From: Jaltomata sinuosa | Taxonomy: Eukaryota > Streptophyta > Magnoliopsida > Solanales > Solanaceae | Direction of reading: 5' to 3' | Length of the DNA: 64,000 nt | Assembly: GCA_003996215.1 (NCBI GenBank) | Contig: QJPP01007217.1 | Span: forward strand, 1,054,001 to 1,118,000 | In this document: positions 38,040 to 49,459 of the stretch, in pieces | Position numbering within the stretch: the first letter of the stretch is position 1 | Layout: each line of letters begins with the position of its first letter | Translations under genes and position numbers: made by a program | The notes under the pieces: model-generated | Told to the model about the DNA's origin: nothing | The model's input: only the letters and a program-made list of their open reading frames with translations | Database searches by the model: none

Positions 38040-38300
38040 TGTCTGTTTGCGGAAATATCATGCCACGCATTGCAATCGCTACCGACAATGAAAAGGTCCA
38101 TCTGATTGGGCAATCCATTGAATAATAGAAAACACCGGGCCCCACCAAAAGAAAGCCTAGAAAAATGCATTGGTGCCTTGTGGGTCCCACCTCAACTATC
38201 ATCCATCTATTTGTGGGACCCGCTGTCTAAAATAACGCTGTTGCAAGTTGACGCGTGCACAGTGTCACGTTCTTTAGGGACCCTCATCGGAAAAATTATT
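38040..38300. promoter_or_regulatory. GC-rich island with TCP-type GGNCCCAC sites
   Basis: The stretch is much less AT-rich than the surrounding spacer and contains no gene. Three matches to the class I TCP consensus GGNCCCAC lie within 83 bp: GGCCCCAC 38138-38145, GGTCCCAC 38183-38190 (inside the near-palindrome GTGGGTCCCAC), and GTGGGACC 38213-38220 on the other strand. A GACGCGTGCAC string follows at about 38250. It looks like a distal regulatory element or a small unique insertion. Its target gene is unknown; the BEL1-like gene is 19 kb away. Confidence 0.4.
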
Positions 38301-38329
38301 TCAACATATAAAAAATGACATAATTTCAA

Positions 38330-39165
38330 AAAAGTACACTAAGTAAATATACATTACAATTTCCTAGCCAAAAAAGTACATTACATTTTATAGCCAAATT
38401 TGAATTGGTCATAAATGTAAAGTAACTTTTTTGTATAATAATATATATATTTGTATATTGTTGTATATACAATATAGTCTTTTTATTTTGGTGATTTGCT
38501 TCTTTTTCTCTAATCTATACAAACTTATATAATGTAAATACGTTGTATAATTATGTATATATAATGTTTAAACAATGTATCTACATTGTATAAGTGTGTA
38601 TAGTATGGAGAGGAAGAAGAAAATCACTGAAATAAAAAAAAAAATTTATGGTATATACAACAATATACAATACAGTATACAAATATATATAACAAAACAT
38701 ACTTTATCTTCTTCCTCGAAGTCAAGCACCAAATTCATCCAAAAACACCTAAAAACTACGCCAAATCATCCAAAATTTTACATTTATGCTCCTCAATACA
38801 TAACCAATCTTTTGCAATCATACCCACTCGAAGAAAAAAACTTATTTGCGAAAATTTAATTTTCAAATTTTGAAGCTTGGAGCTTCAATAATGGTTGAAC
38901 ATCCAAAATATTCATGATATAGCTGTGAAATTGTAATGTAAATTTGTTATATTTTTGGTCTACGAATTTTATAGACCCATATTCTCTTAAATATTCATTA
39001 GTTGTAGCAATATGAACAACTATGAAGATTGGAGTGTGTGTGTGAGAGAGAGAGTAAAATTTGGCTAAAAATGTAAAGTAACTTTCTTTTTCTATAGACA
39101 TTAGGTCATTTTTTGTAAGAGCTTAAAAAGTTGGCCATATTTTGCAATGTAAGGTTGTCACATGC
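38330..39165. mobile_element. Possible Mutator-like/foldback element
   Basis: AAGTACATTACATTTTATAGCC near the left is matched inversely by GGCTAAAAATGTAAAGTAACTT near the right. The interior is rich in GTATATACAA/TATAC words, like the other Mutator-like elements here. I could not find a convincing target duplication, so the boundaries are rough. Confidence 0.4.
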
Positions 39166-39169
39166 ACTT

Positions 39170-40200
39170 TTATTTAATTTTTTCTATAAAAAATAGATTT
39201 AATTTTTATAACACTATTGTTTTTTAGTTTCTTAATTTCATTTATTATAAATAATAATTATAAGTTAATATTATTTTTTAATTAACTTAATAATATAAAT
39301 TAATTTACAGTAATCCATATTGAAGTAACTATAAAATTTCGAGTATTAACTTGTTTTGCATGAATACTATTTTAAACTTTTAATTACGGGGAGAAATAAT
39401 ACTTTTTTTTTAATTTCATGAATATTTTTTTACAAGAAATCTTCATTTTGCACCTAAAAAATCTGAAAAAAATCACGTTTTTCCATCAAGAGATCTCATT
39501 TTCTCCTTTAATTAGTCGGAATAATATTGTTATATATCCACCTTATACAATCACGATCTCATATTTATCGAATTCAATTCTTTTTTCTTTTTGATCTTGG
39601 GACATCAAGTTCATATAATCAAATGAAGAAACGAGTCACCGTATGTATTGCAGAATTATACATATCCCAAAATTCATAAGATGAAATGATAGTTTCACAC
39701 GAGTGTTCATTCTTTCTTTGCTAATTAATAAAATAGACGTCGGACCTAACTCGAAGACAATGAGAAAGCGGAAGACCTCTACGTACGTACACCATCCATA
39801 CCACAAAACATGATGTGATGTAACTAGTCCTTGGACATGAATTAAATACATTGTTGAGTTAATAGCATAGAGGCCTTGTAACCTCAGCTTAAAAAACAGT
39901 ACCCACATATCCATAAGTTACATGTAAATTCATATCCCTTGTCATGGATACATGTGGGAACTAGGCTGCTAAAAAGTGCCTCCATTGAATTGATTACAAA
40001 AGGGGCCACTTTTTTCCCCCCACATAATTTTAATCGTTTGGTAGTGTTAAGTAGTTGTGTCGTCCATAATTCCATATAGCACATCGCCTCGTTATACTTT
40101 TGGTGGTATATATCCACTACTTTATTTACTTTTCTTTCTTGGGAATTGGCTGTTAACTAAAAGACTCCATCAAACTGTAGCATCAAGAATTTACCTTGTA
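39170..40200. other. Intergenic
   Basis: AT-rich; open frames at 39636-39914 and 39884-40117 show no recognisable protein. No feature supported. Confidence 0.4.
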
Positions 40201-40203
40201 TTA

Positions 40204-40433
40204 CTTCATCCGTTTCATATTACTTAGCTCTCGTTAATTTGATACATTTATTAAAAAAGTTTTAATTAAAGGTGAAACTCTAAATTTAATTATTATTACT
40301 TTGTGTACAGTTATCTAATACTAAGAGTAAAAGAAAAAATATTACAAAATTATCTTGATTTCATAAATTGGATAAGTAAATTGAAATAGTAATTATTTTT
40401 AGTATAGGGGCCAAATAATATGAAACGAGGGAA
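40204..40433. mobile_element. Stowaway MITE
   Basis: CTTCATCCGTTTCATATTACTT at the left, AATAATATGAAACGAGGGAA at the right in inverse, TA flanks. The interior is like the copy at 25028-25289. Confidence 0.8.
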
Positions 40434-41388
40434 TATGTATAGTCCCAACTTTGGTAAGTCCCCCCTTTCTAATTGATGGAAAACAATATTTGGGAGAAAT
40501 AAGAAGACAAAGGATGAAAGAAACAAAGAAAGAAATGGACAAACATGACAACAATCTTATGGTTGTTGTAGCCTAGGCAAGACGATTGGACTTGGAAAAG
40601 AAGGGCTTATCTTGATGTTTCTGGAATTAATTAGGAGAATATCAAGGAAACTGCTCACTTTAATTTTCGCAAGCACTTAAAAAGTAATAATTGATATAGA
40701 TATTTTTCATAAGATATACCTATATTAATTGATGTTTAGTATTAGGTCTTAAGAAATGATTTGGGAAATAAGTAATTAATGCTAAGTGTAAAACATGAAG
40801 AAAAAAATTATGTTAAAAGTGGCAAGTAAAAATAAAAAACTATTTTTAGAATAGTTAACAAGTAAAAGTGAACCAAAGGAGTATTTCTTACTAGGGAAAA
40901 TATTACTGAAACTAATTAATGATTAACAGTTGTTTTCCCCCCTTTGTATGAACTGATGCTGAAATGCTTGTTCCTTTTTCTATAAAGAAGTAGAAATTAT
41001 CCAACTAAGTAATTGCGACATATGGTTCAAATTAAGAACTCAATTGTTAAGGAAAATACATTTTATATAATTTGTTTTAGGTCGTCAACAATGAAGACTT
41101 GATACATTTTCTTTAATAAACACGTCACCATATCCTACTGACTATTGTAAGCCGTAAGGTGATGATTATGAAATACGAATTGAAAATCTTTATTTGTAAT
41201 GGTATTATATTAAATTCTGTAGTCCATCTAATTGTTTTGTTTTGTTTTTAAGAGTTTTTATTTATTTTTCTTAGGATTTCAATACTACACATCAATGGAT
41301 GGTTACATGAACCCAGATTGTCAATCTCAACCTTTTACATCCCTCGCCAATAACGTTACTATCTCTTAATTTTCTTATATTAATTATA

Positions 41389-41606
41389 CTCTCTCTCTTT
41401 CATTTTATGCAGGTGAGACACTTTCATTTTTAAGTTCTTCTAAAAACATCAGCTTAGTATACGTAAAAATAATGTTTTTTTTTTTACCTTAAATTAGAAA
41501 ATTTAGTCACACGTTATAACTTCTTTTAAAAATTATACATTTTAATTATTTTTAAAAAAAATCTGTATTCAATCAAATTCTACCATATGAATTTGGACGG
41601 AAGAAG
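41389..41606. mobile_element. Diverged Stowaway-like MITE
   Basis: CTCTCTCTTTCATTTTATGCAGG at the left and ATATGAATTTGGACGGAAGAAG at the right form imperfect inverted ends with TA on each side. Confidence 0.55.
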
Positions 41607-41829
41607 TAAATACAATATGGGAAGCATCACTATCGACGGAAGACGTGCAGATAGCAATTTACGTACCATAAAAAAGTGTGGTGTAGTGAATGGATTTTTT
41701 ATTTTTTTTTAATTAACGATTACGATTTTGAGTCCTAAATATGAAGAAATTCTTGATATAAAATGCTTTTTTCGAATGAATTCTACGTGATATAAATTTA
41801 AATTAATGAGCTCTACTACAATATCGAAC

Positions 41830-42149
41830 CAGGAAATTACATGGAGTGTCCTCAAAAGTGAGTGGTCTTCAATTTATGCCCCTCATAAGAAAAGTCTTTA
41901 AAAAATACCCTTCCTTCCTTTTTATGTATAGAACATATACATTTTTGCCCCTCTACACCATAACTCTCCATGTTCATTTGTCTCTCAACTCTTAATTTTC
42001 ATTTTTCTTTTTTCTTTTATCTTTTTAATTTTTTATCTTATTTTTTTTTCTCAATTTTTTTTAATTCTCGTTTTCTTTTTTCTCAACCTTTATTTTCTTT
42101 TTTTTTCTTTTTTTCTCTAACTTTTTTTTTTGTTCTTTTTTTTTCTCAA

Positions 42150-42241
<92 letters not shown>

Positions 42242-43915
42242 CTCTTTTTTTTTTTTCTTTTTTTTTTTCTTTTCTCTTTTATTCTTCTCTTTTTTTCTTT
42301 TTTCTTAACCTCTATTATTTTTTGCTAATGAACAAAAAAAGTTGGATAATCCGCAAAGAAGATCTTCTTTCTTTGAAATCGAAGTAAACTTAAGAGCGTG
42401 CTTTGTTGTTTGGAAGTCCTTTGGAACAAGTCTTACCTCTAAGACAAATGTTATAGAACATCTCATAAATCAAGACACAATGAGGTAGTGTCAAGCCTTG
42501 CTCGTAGAGCATAACTTGTTGTTTGAAAAATTCTTGAGCTAAGTCTTACCTCTAAGGCAAGAGTTATAGAGCATCTCATAAATTAAGACACAATGAAGTA
42601 GTGTTAACTCTTGCCCATGGGGCATAACTTATTTTTTGGGAGGCCCTTGGGCTAAGTCTTGCCTCTAAGGCAAACGTTATAGAGAATCTCATGATCAAGA
42701 CATAATGTGCTAGTGTCAACTCTTGCCAAAGAGGCGTAACTTGTTGTTTGAAAGTCTTTGAGCTAAGTTTTGCCTCTAAGGCAAGAGTTATAGAGCATCG
42801 CATAAATCAAGACACAATGTGGTAGTGTCAACTCTTGCCCATGGGGCGTAATTTGTTATTTGGAAGTCCTTGGACTAAGTCTTGCCTCTTAGGCAAGCGT
42901 TATAGAGCATCCCATAAATCAAGCACAATACGATAGTGTCAACTCTTGCCCATGGGGCGTAACTTGCTGTTTGAAAGTCCTTGGGCTAAGTCTTGTCTCT
43001 AAGGCAAGAGTTATAGAATGTCTCATAAATCAAGACACAATGAGGTAGTGTCAAGTCTTGCTCGTGGGGCATAACTTCTTGTTTGAAAATCCTTGAGCTA
43101 AGTCTTGCCTCTAAGGCAAGAGTTATAGAGTATCTCATAAATTTAGACATAATAAAGTAGTGTGAACTCTTGCCCATGGAGCGTAACTTGTATTTTTTTA
43201 GAGGTCCTTGGGCTAAGTCTTGCCTCTGAGGCAAGTGTTATAAAATATTTTATAAATCAAGATACAATATACTAGTGTCAAGTCTTGCTCATGGGCGTAA
43301 TTTGTTGTTTGGAAATTTTTGGGCTAAGTCTTGCCTCTAAAGCAAGAATTATAGAACATCTCATAAAAAAAATAAAGGTCGAAAAAATTGATTAAAAAAA
43401 AGAGAAAAGAAAAATTAAAAACCAAAGAAAAAATTAAAAAAATAGAAGTTGAGAGAAAAAAATAAATATTGAGAAAAAAAGAAAAAAACGAAGAAAAAAA
43501 CAACAAAAAATAAAGGTTGAGAAAAATAAAAATAAAAAAAATAAAAAAGGAGAAAAAAGTAGAATTGAGAGGAGAAAAGAAAAAAAATAAAGATTGAGAA
43601 AAAAGAAAAAACGTAGAAGAAAGAATAAAACAAAAAATAAAAGAAAAATAAAGGTTGAGAAAAAAAGAAAAAAAAATAGAAATAAAAATAAAAAAAAAAT
43701 AGAAAGAAAAAAAAGAAAAGAAAAAAAGAAATATATATAAAAGTTGAGAGACAAATGAGCATTGAGAGTTATTTGAAAATACTTGAGGTGTAGAGGGGCA
43801 AAAAGGTAGTTGCTCTATACATAAAAAACAAGGAAGGCTATTTTTGTAAGACCATTTTTATGAGGGGCAAAAATACAAAGCCACTCCCTTTAAAGGGCAT
43901 TTGTGTAGTTGTCCC
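41830..43915. mobile_element. 2.1-kb non-autonomous Mutator-like element with central tandem array
   Basis: Perfect 9-bp flanks ATATCGAAC lie at 41821-41829 and 43916-43924. The right end inverted, GGGACAACTACACAAATGCC, aligns with the left end CAGGAAATTACATGGAGTGTCC. The arms stay alignable for hundreds of bases: TTTTTGCCCCTCTACACC and CTCATTTGTCTCTCAAC-type blocks recur in inverse at both sides. The left arm continues into a T/C-only tract (41995-42315, with an ~80-nt T run). The right arm has the complementary A/G tract (43370-43740). Between them are ~112-bp tandem repeats (separate entry). The poly-Phe frames on either strand are composition artefacts. No transposase is present. Confidence 0.88.
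42428..43375. repeat. Tandem array of ~112-bp units with internal palindrome
   Basis: Nine occurrences of AAGTCTTGCCTCTAAGGCAA start at 42428, 42541, 42654, 42765, 42877, 42988, 43100, 43215 and 43325, i.e. periods of 110-115 bp. Each unit carries the hairpin CTTGCCTCTAAGGCAAG, then AGTTATAGAGCATCTCATAAAT, CAAGACACAATG and CTCTTGCCCATGGGGCGTAAC. Units differ by about 10-20%. It fills the centre of the Mutator-like element. Confidence 0.92.
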
Positions 43916-43924
43916 ATATCGAAC

Positions 43925-44329
43925 ACCGGATAAGGGAAGAAAAAACAACTTACGTGACTAACAATGCTAACCCTTGTTGGTGGGCCTCTCTATGCTTTTA
44001 ATCACTTGACTTTAGACAATTTATGTGGACCACTTATCACTTATGCCATCATTTCTTTGACCATTATATATAAGAGAGAGAAATATTAAGCTTTGAGAAC
44101 ATCGCATGGTACTATGACACGCATTAGGACTTTTGTGGGCCTAAAAACCTTTGTAACATCAACTCCATTCATCTTTTTATCACTTGTGTTTAGCCCATTG
44201 GTGCCCATCTTACATCTTTTTGTTTGTTTCCTTCTCTTTCATTAACTTTTTCTCTCAAGGCTTTTTTGCAAGGAAATTCAAAATTTTAATAGGAACTCTT
44301 GAAATTAGTGAATAAATACTAAGAGGGTG
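43925..44329. other. Intergenic
   Basis: AT-rich spacer; nothing recognisable. Confidence 0.4.
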
Positions 44330-44712
44330 TTTGGCCTAGTTTATAAAGTTGATGAAATTGGCTTACAAGTACTTTTTTGACTTAGTTATGTATCAATAGG
44401 GAGGTTGTGCTAATATATAGACGGTATCAAGTTATATTTGAGATACAATTTATATCTATATCAAGTTGTATCTGAAATACAGTTTGTATCTATCTCTCCT
44501 CTCTCTCCAAACTTTCGCTCGCTTCTCTCCCTTCTCTCTCTCCCTCGCCTCTCTCCTCTATAAAACTGTTGTTATGACTTGTAATTAGGTAAACTATATC
44601 TACTATTCATAATTATAGTTCAAAGTATAACTATTTATGAAAATTTCTCTTTGTAAAATTAATTTGTTAAAATTTATGAAGTATTTACCGCCAGTTAACC
44701 CAAATGGGCTCT
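44330..44712. mobile_element. Possible hAT MITE with nested Mutator-like end
   Basis: GGGTGTTTGGCCTAGTTTATAA at the left and the inverse of TTAACCCAAATGGGC at the right look like Solanaceae hAT MITE ends, with similar CTAAGAGG/CTAAGAAG flanks. Inside, a CT-rich tract (44494-44562) resembles that of the 27664-29056 element. AGTTATACTTTG and its neighbour TATGAAAATTTCTC (ending about 44652) resemble the Mutator-like right ends at 29056 and 54067. The nested left end was not found. Confidence 0.4.
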
Positions 44713-46204
44713 AAGAAGTTGGAGTCAATTGTTTCTTTTTCCTTGAAGAACCCCTGTTTTACTAATTCTATTTCACAAAGATGTTTTCTTTTTTCTTGGC
44801 ATTGTATACAATTATTAAATATGAAATCATTAATGAGAATTCATCCTCATCTCTCTTAGCTAACAAAATTATTCAAACTTTTAGTTTGGATGGAAATGTA
44901 ATTAAACAACACCGAAAAAAAAAATGAAATTTAAAGGCTCTCAAATACATTATTGGACAAGTTCTTAAAATTCAAATTTGAAACATTTCATTTTTGTATT
45001 CAGATTATAAGTGACTGCTATATATTATTATTAAGTATGATCCTACTAACTTGAAATTAGAATACTTAATTTGACTGGAATCATCCATTTTGAAATTTTA
45101 AAATCTATATAATAATATATAACTACTTCTATTGATGGACCAAATACAACTACCATTGAAATAAACGTACTGACTTTTCCATTTGAATTTCCATATTTTT
45201 TTCTGCTTCAATCAATGAACAATAAATATTAAAGTCCAGTCTAAACAAGAATTAATTTGACCAAACTAGTTGAAAAAAAATGTTGTCGATTATAAATGCA
45301 ATAAGAATTAAATTGGACGACTAACTTTATTTTACTTAATAGTAATTATTTACTGTTTTTTCTCTCTTTTCATAATAGCTGTTTAATTTAATCAATGTAT
45401 TAGACAATTTTATAGGCAAATGAAAACAATAGATCACGAGGTTGATAGTGATTTAAAGTGATGTGGCACACTTGGCATCACAAAACATTGAACTATTATC
45501 GAAGGACTTGGATTTTTCTGTACGTCCATATTCCACCTCACTATTTTCCTCGATATTTTAAAGCCTGGTAGGATTCTATATAATACTTTTTTTTAATCAT
45601 TTATAGGTACCATATCAATGGAAAATGATAGTGGAGTATTGGTTATTGAACATTGTTTGATCATTAGTATCTATTTTCCGAGTTAGATTTTTCAGATCGC
45701 CAGTCAATTGAGAGTTATTATATTAGAAAGTAGTTTTTTTTTTTTAAGAAAATTGAAATAAAAAAGAAAGATAACTTTAAGAGATAATAACTATTTAATT
45801 GAATGAACATATAATAAATCAACCCACAATTTACATTTGATATTTACGCCAAAACATAGAAAAATAGACTTATAATTTCTTGTCACTTTTCTTTATATAT
45901 AATTATCTAATTCCTTTTCCAACATAGGACAGTAACTATATCCTTTTTTTTTTTCTTTTTAATTACATTTCTCTTTCAATGAAACTCTAGGAGTTGGACT
46001 GCATATATAATTTTACAAGTAAAATAGATGAGAAAAGGACTTTATGTTTACATCTGATTCTTTTAATAAAGTTGTGAACTAGGTAAAATTGAGTGCTGGG
46101 ATGTGATATTTTGGAATATTGTAACCTTGTCTTTTTCTCTAAATTGTTTAATGGTCCATGCAAATTGTCACGTTTATATGTCCTTGTACGATTGCAACAT
46201 GGTA
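44713..46204. other. Intergenic
   Basis: AT-rich; no gene, RNA or clear element. Confidence 0.45.
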
Positions 46205-46206
46205 TT

Positions 46207-46224
46207 TATATATATATATATATA
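46207..46224. repeat. (TA)n tract at left border of the viral insert
   Basis: An 18-bp TA run directly abuts virus-derived sequence. See the matching tract at 50225-50264. Confidence 0.9.
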
Positions 46225-46440
46225 CCTCCCTGCACCCTGAAATTCAAGTTGCATTCTGGATAACATATTAGATTCTGTTTACCAAAAAAGAGTCTTTCTA
46301 ACTTTTGTGTCTCCATTTTAGTCTGGGCTTTGAACTGAGTAGTTTTTAGCAAGGTCTGTAAATAATTGTCTGCGGAAGGGGAAGCTTCCTCCTTTCCCTT
46401 GTTTTTTCCTGCATGCATACTAGAAAATTTTACACGTTAG

Positions 46441-47361
46441 TCATTTTATCATGAGTCTACTTAATTGATCTGCTAGATTATTCTCTTTTCCTTTAATGTG
46501 TTCTAATACTATACTGTATACTGAAGTGGCGTCTAAAAAGTTTAGCCATCTTCTCTTACTACTCGTTTTCTTATTTATTTTTTGATAAAATTTTACTATT
46601 GCCTCACAGTCTGTTCTTACCAAAACTTCTGGTTTATTTAGAATGTATATTCTAAAAACATTTAATCCGTATATTACAGCTAGAATTTCTGCGTCTATAC
46701 TACTCATATTACCCTTTTCTTTGTACTTACCACTTTGGTATGCACAAATTCTTTCTTCTTTTTTATCGCTGTATTTGTTGTTTCTAGTTTTAAGAACGGC
46801 TCCCCATCCTTCAAAACTTCCATCTGTTTCTACTATCAAATAGTCTGTTTCTAGAGGCATAACCAAATCTGGAATGTTTTTAACCATATGCTTTAAAGTC
46901 TGAACCAGTTTTATATCTTCTGTATTAAAAGTTTTTTGACCAGTGGATCCCGTTTTGGAATATAATGGTCCTGCTATTTTCCCTAAGTCTTTTATAAAAA
47001 TTTTTGCGTAGTTGAGTATTCCTAAGAATTTTTGCAATTCTTTTGTTTTATCTAATTTGTCTGGCATATCTAGTATTTTCTTTGCTATATGTGATTGTAA
47101 CTTTATCTTTCCATCCCCTATTATTATTCCTAAAAAGTTAATCTGTGCTTTACATAAATCCATTTTCTTTTTACTTATTATGATTCCATGATTTACTAAT
47201 AGTCTAAAAATAATTTGTAAATGTCCTAGATGTTCTTTCATAGTATTGCTAAAAATTAGAATATCATCTACGTATACTATTACGAAAATTTTAAACTCTC
47301 TAAAAATATTATCCATTTTTCTTTGAAAAATAGGAGGTGCAGTTTTTAATCCAAATGGCAT
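46441..47361 (-). pseudogene. Caulimovirid reverse transcriptase (C-terminal part) and RNase H
   Basis: Viral replication enzyme fragment of 306 codons without stops. It begins at the conserved block MPFGLKTAPPIFQRKMD. It shows the catalytic YVDDIL (about residues 29-34), then FLGIIIGDGKI (about 73-83). The RNase H domain runs from about residue 175, with its acidic residues in VETDGS, SIDAEILAV, VRTDCEAI and NLADQLSR. The frame stays open only about 20 codons upstream of this Met before stops, so the N-terminal RT motifs and protease are absent. Overlaps the end of the movement-protein frame. Not functional as a polymerase on its own. Confidence 0.9.
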
Positions 47362-48430
47362 TACTAACCATTCGAAGTGTCCTTCCAGTTTTACATGCTT
47401 TGCATCTGAACATCTGATCTGTGTTCATTTTATACATTTCTTCTGCTTTTAAGATTACTTTGTCTACTTCAAATTCTTCTTCTAGTATTAATTCTATATT
47501 CATAAGTTCATTATTTTCTATTTCTTCATCTACTTCCTTTTGATCTGTGTATTTATAATCTGTAAATCTAATAGAAGTCTGTCCTTTATTATTTGTGTAC
47601 ATTATGAGATCGTTAGGTTTTAAAGTTTCTTTTTTATTAAAATTTTCTAAGTTCCATTCTAATCCTGCATATTCTTCGGGATCTATTTTTAAGGGTTTCA
47701 TTAATTTTATTCCCTTATTTCCCATTAAGCTTACTACTTCTTCTACCTTTAGTTTAAACTTAGTACTACTAGTAGTAGCTATTTTTCCTATAAATCCTAC
47801 ACATGCTAACAGATTATTTCCGTTATTCATATCTTCGTATCCTTTAGTTTGGATTCCTATCTTTATGTGTCTACCAAATTCTGATGAGTTTATTAAATAG
47901 TCTGGGCTACAGTAGAATATTCCTCCATTGTTGGACATGTCTACTTCTGTGAGTCCTATTATTGATTTCTTAGAGTCTGCCCATCTATCATCGTATAAGG
48001 TTATTAACACTTTTGTTCCTAGGTTTTTTCTAGTTAGTCCTTTTAATCCTATTATGATTAATCCCATATGCATGAGATTCATGTTACATTTAGTTATTTC
48101 TTTTAAATATTCTTTACTTATTAAATTTATACTAATAGTATTTTTTCCTATGACACATAATTGTTCTTCTCTATAATGTCTATATAGCTGTGCTTTATTT
48201 GAAAAAATTCCTGTATTATAGAGTATTTTTGGATCTAACAAATTTAACCTATTGTTCTGGAAAATTTGTATATCTTTATCTACATCTATTATTTCGTCTA
48301 ACTGTTGTTTAATATCTCTTTTTGGGGCATTCATAATTTTTGCTAATAAGTTATTTCCTAAACTGTCTTGTGAGAAACTTGGTCTTGGTCTTTCTGTGAT
48401 GGTTCTAGACTTACCTGAGAAAAATTCCAT
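47309..48430 (-). pseudogene. Caulimovirid movement protein ORF, 3' end fused out of frame to RT
   Basis: A 373-codon frame whose first ~330 codons look like a 30K-superfamily movement protein. The central block LTEVDMSNNGGIFYCSPDYL and the later NNLLACVGFIGKI are typical of the caulimovirid form. In the virus it would help cell-to-cell movement through plasmodesmata. The last ~35 codons read RT sequence in the wrong frame, showing that a deletion joined the end of this ORF to the middle of pol. The start codon overlaps the preceding ORF by 73 nt. Confidence 0.8.
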
Positions 48431-48717
48431 GGTTGTTTCTTCTTGATTATTTTTGTTTTTTCTATTTGTGGAGTTAATTCTACTTTCTTTAATTGCTCTA
48501 CTAAATCGTCTATATTTTTGTCTAAACCGTTTTGTCTATCTTTTAGAAGTTTTTCTATATTTTTATTAATTTCTAATAAAAGAAGTATAATTATATTGTT
48601 TTGTTTTATTATGATCTGATCTGACCTTCCTGGGGGTGAATAGTCTGATAAACCTTCTGGACTAGCTTGAATTTCTTCTGATTTCTTTATAATTTTTTGA
48701 TATATATGATCATTCAT
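48358..48717 (-). pseudogene. Viral small ORF, coiled-coil (119 aa)
   Basis: A charged, Lys/Glu/Ile-rich frame with heptad-like stretches (around residues 45-90, with INKNIEKLL and DLVEQLKKV), so probably a coiled coil. Its ATG is 3 nt after the stop of the previous ORF, and its 3' end overlaps the movement-protein start. Comparable small coiled-coil proteins in badna/tungroviruses and CaMV are virion-associated. The function here is inferred only from position and composition. Confidence 0.55.
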
Positions 48718-48720
48718 GAA

Positions 48721-49176
48721 CTAAGACAAGATTATTGCCCTTAGCTGTTCTATTTCTTTTCTTAAGTCTTTTATATCTTTTCCTAGATTATAATTATTTT
48801 CTGTTGGAATAGTTTCTTTTGTTATTAAATTTTTTATCCTTTTTTCTGTTTCAGTTTGTTGATTTTTTAGGAATTCTAAATTTGAGTCTAACCTTTTTAA
48901 TAGTTTGTTATTATTTTCTTGTAGCTGTTTAATAGCTTGTATAGTATTTATTATATCCGAGATATCTTTCTGAACTGTTTCTCCTAGATTTATTATTAAA
49001 TCTGTAATAGTATTTAGATGTTGATCTTCTCCGTGTAACAAATGTTCTCCGCAGTTAAAGTTACACCTTATCAGAGAATTGTCTTTTAGTCTCCTATATT
49101 TCCTTTCTGGGTTTACCTTTAAATCTAAATATTCTAATCTCTTTAAATTATCTATGGTGTCTTTATTTAAACTATC
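48721..49176 (-). pseudogene. Viral coiled-coil ORF lacking any ATG
   Basis: This frame is open from just after a TAG at 49179-49177 to the TAG at 48721-48723, about 151 codons, yet it contains no methionine codon at all. The C-terminal two thirds is a strong coiled-coil candidate (LQENNNKLLKRLDSNLEFL, LRKEIEQLRAII). It begins in the +1 frame 1 nt from the stop of the preceding ORF. Either the ATG has been lost, or translation used a non-AUG start or frameshift. Function unknown; virion-associated protein is possible. Confidence 0.55.
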
Positions 49177-49459
49177 CTAGAGTAGTGGGTTTATAGTATC
49201 TATTAAAATTTTGTATTCTTTTATTATATGTATGTATATTATCACTAATTGCTCTTACTTCCCATTTTAAGGCGTTTATATATTCGTTTATATTTCTTTC
49301 TAAATAAAAATTTTGTGGTTGGAAAAATTCTTTTTCGTATATATATATATATGCTTCTATAACTTTTTCTGCTCTTTGTAATCTTCTCTTTTCTTTAATA
49401 TCTCTATATAATATCTGATACTCACGTCTTATTTTTTTTGCGAATGGGAGATGTCTCAT
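49172..49459 (-). pseudogene. Viral small ORF (95 aa)
   Basis: Basic, Tyr/Arg-rich frame (MRHLPFAKKIRREYQ start). It overlaps the stop of the previous ORF as ATGA, the arrangement seen between ORFs of badnaviruses and rice tungro bacilliform virus. No recognised domain. Confidence 0.5.

Noticed and set aside
39636..40117. Two overlapping minus-strand ORFs as a possible gene
   Set aside because: No recognisable motif, no convincing splice or start context, and typical of random frames in this spacer.
41970..42387. Long Phe-rich open frames
   Set aside because: Produced by a T/C-only tract; the mirrored frames at 43324-43762 come from the inverted A/G arm. No protein is supported.
42428..43375. 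CRISPR-like regular array
   Set aside because: The units are ~112-bp tandem repeats with no unique spacers, lie inside a plant transposon, and have no cas genes.
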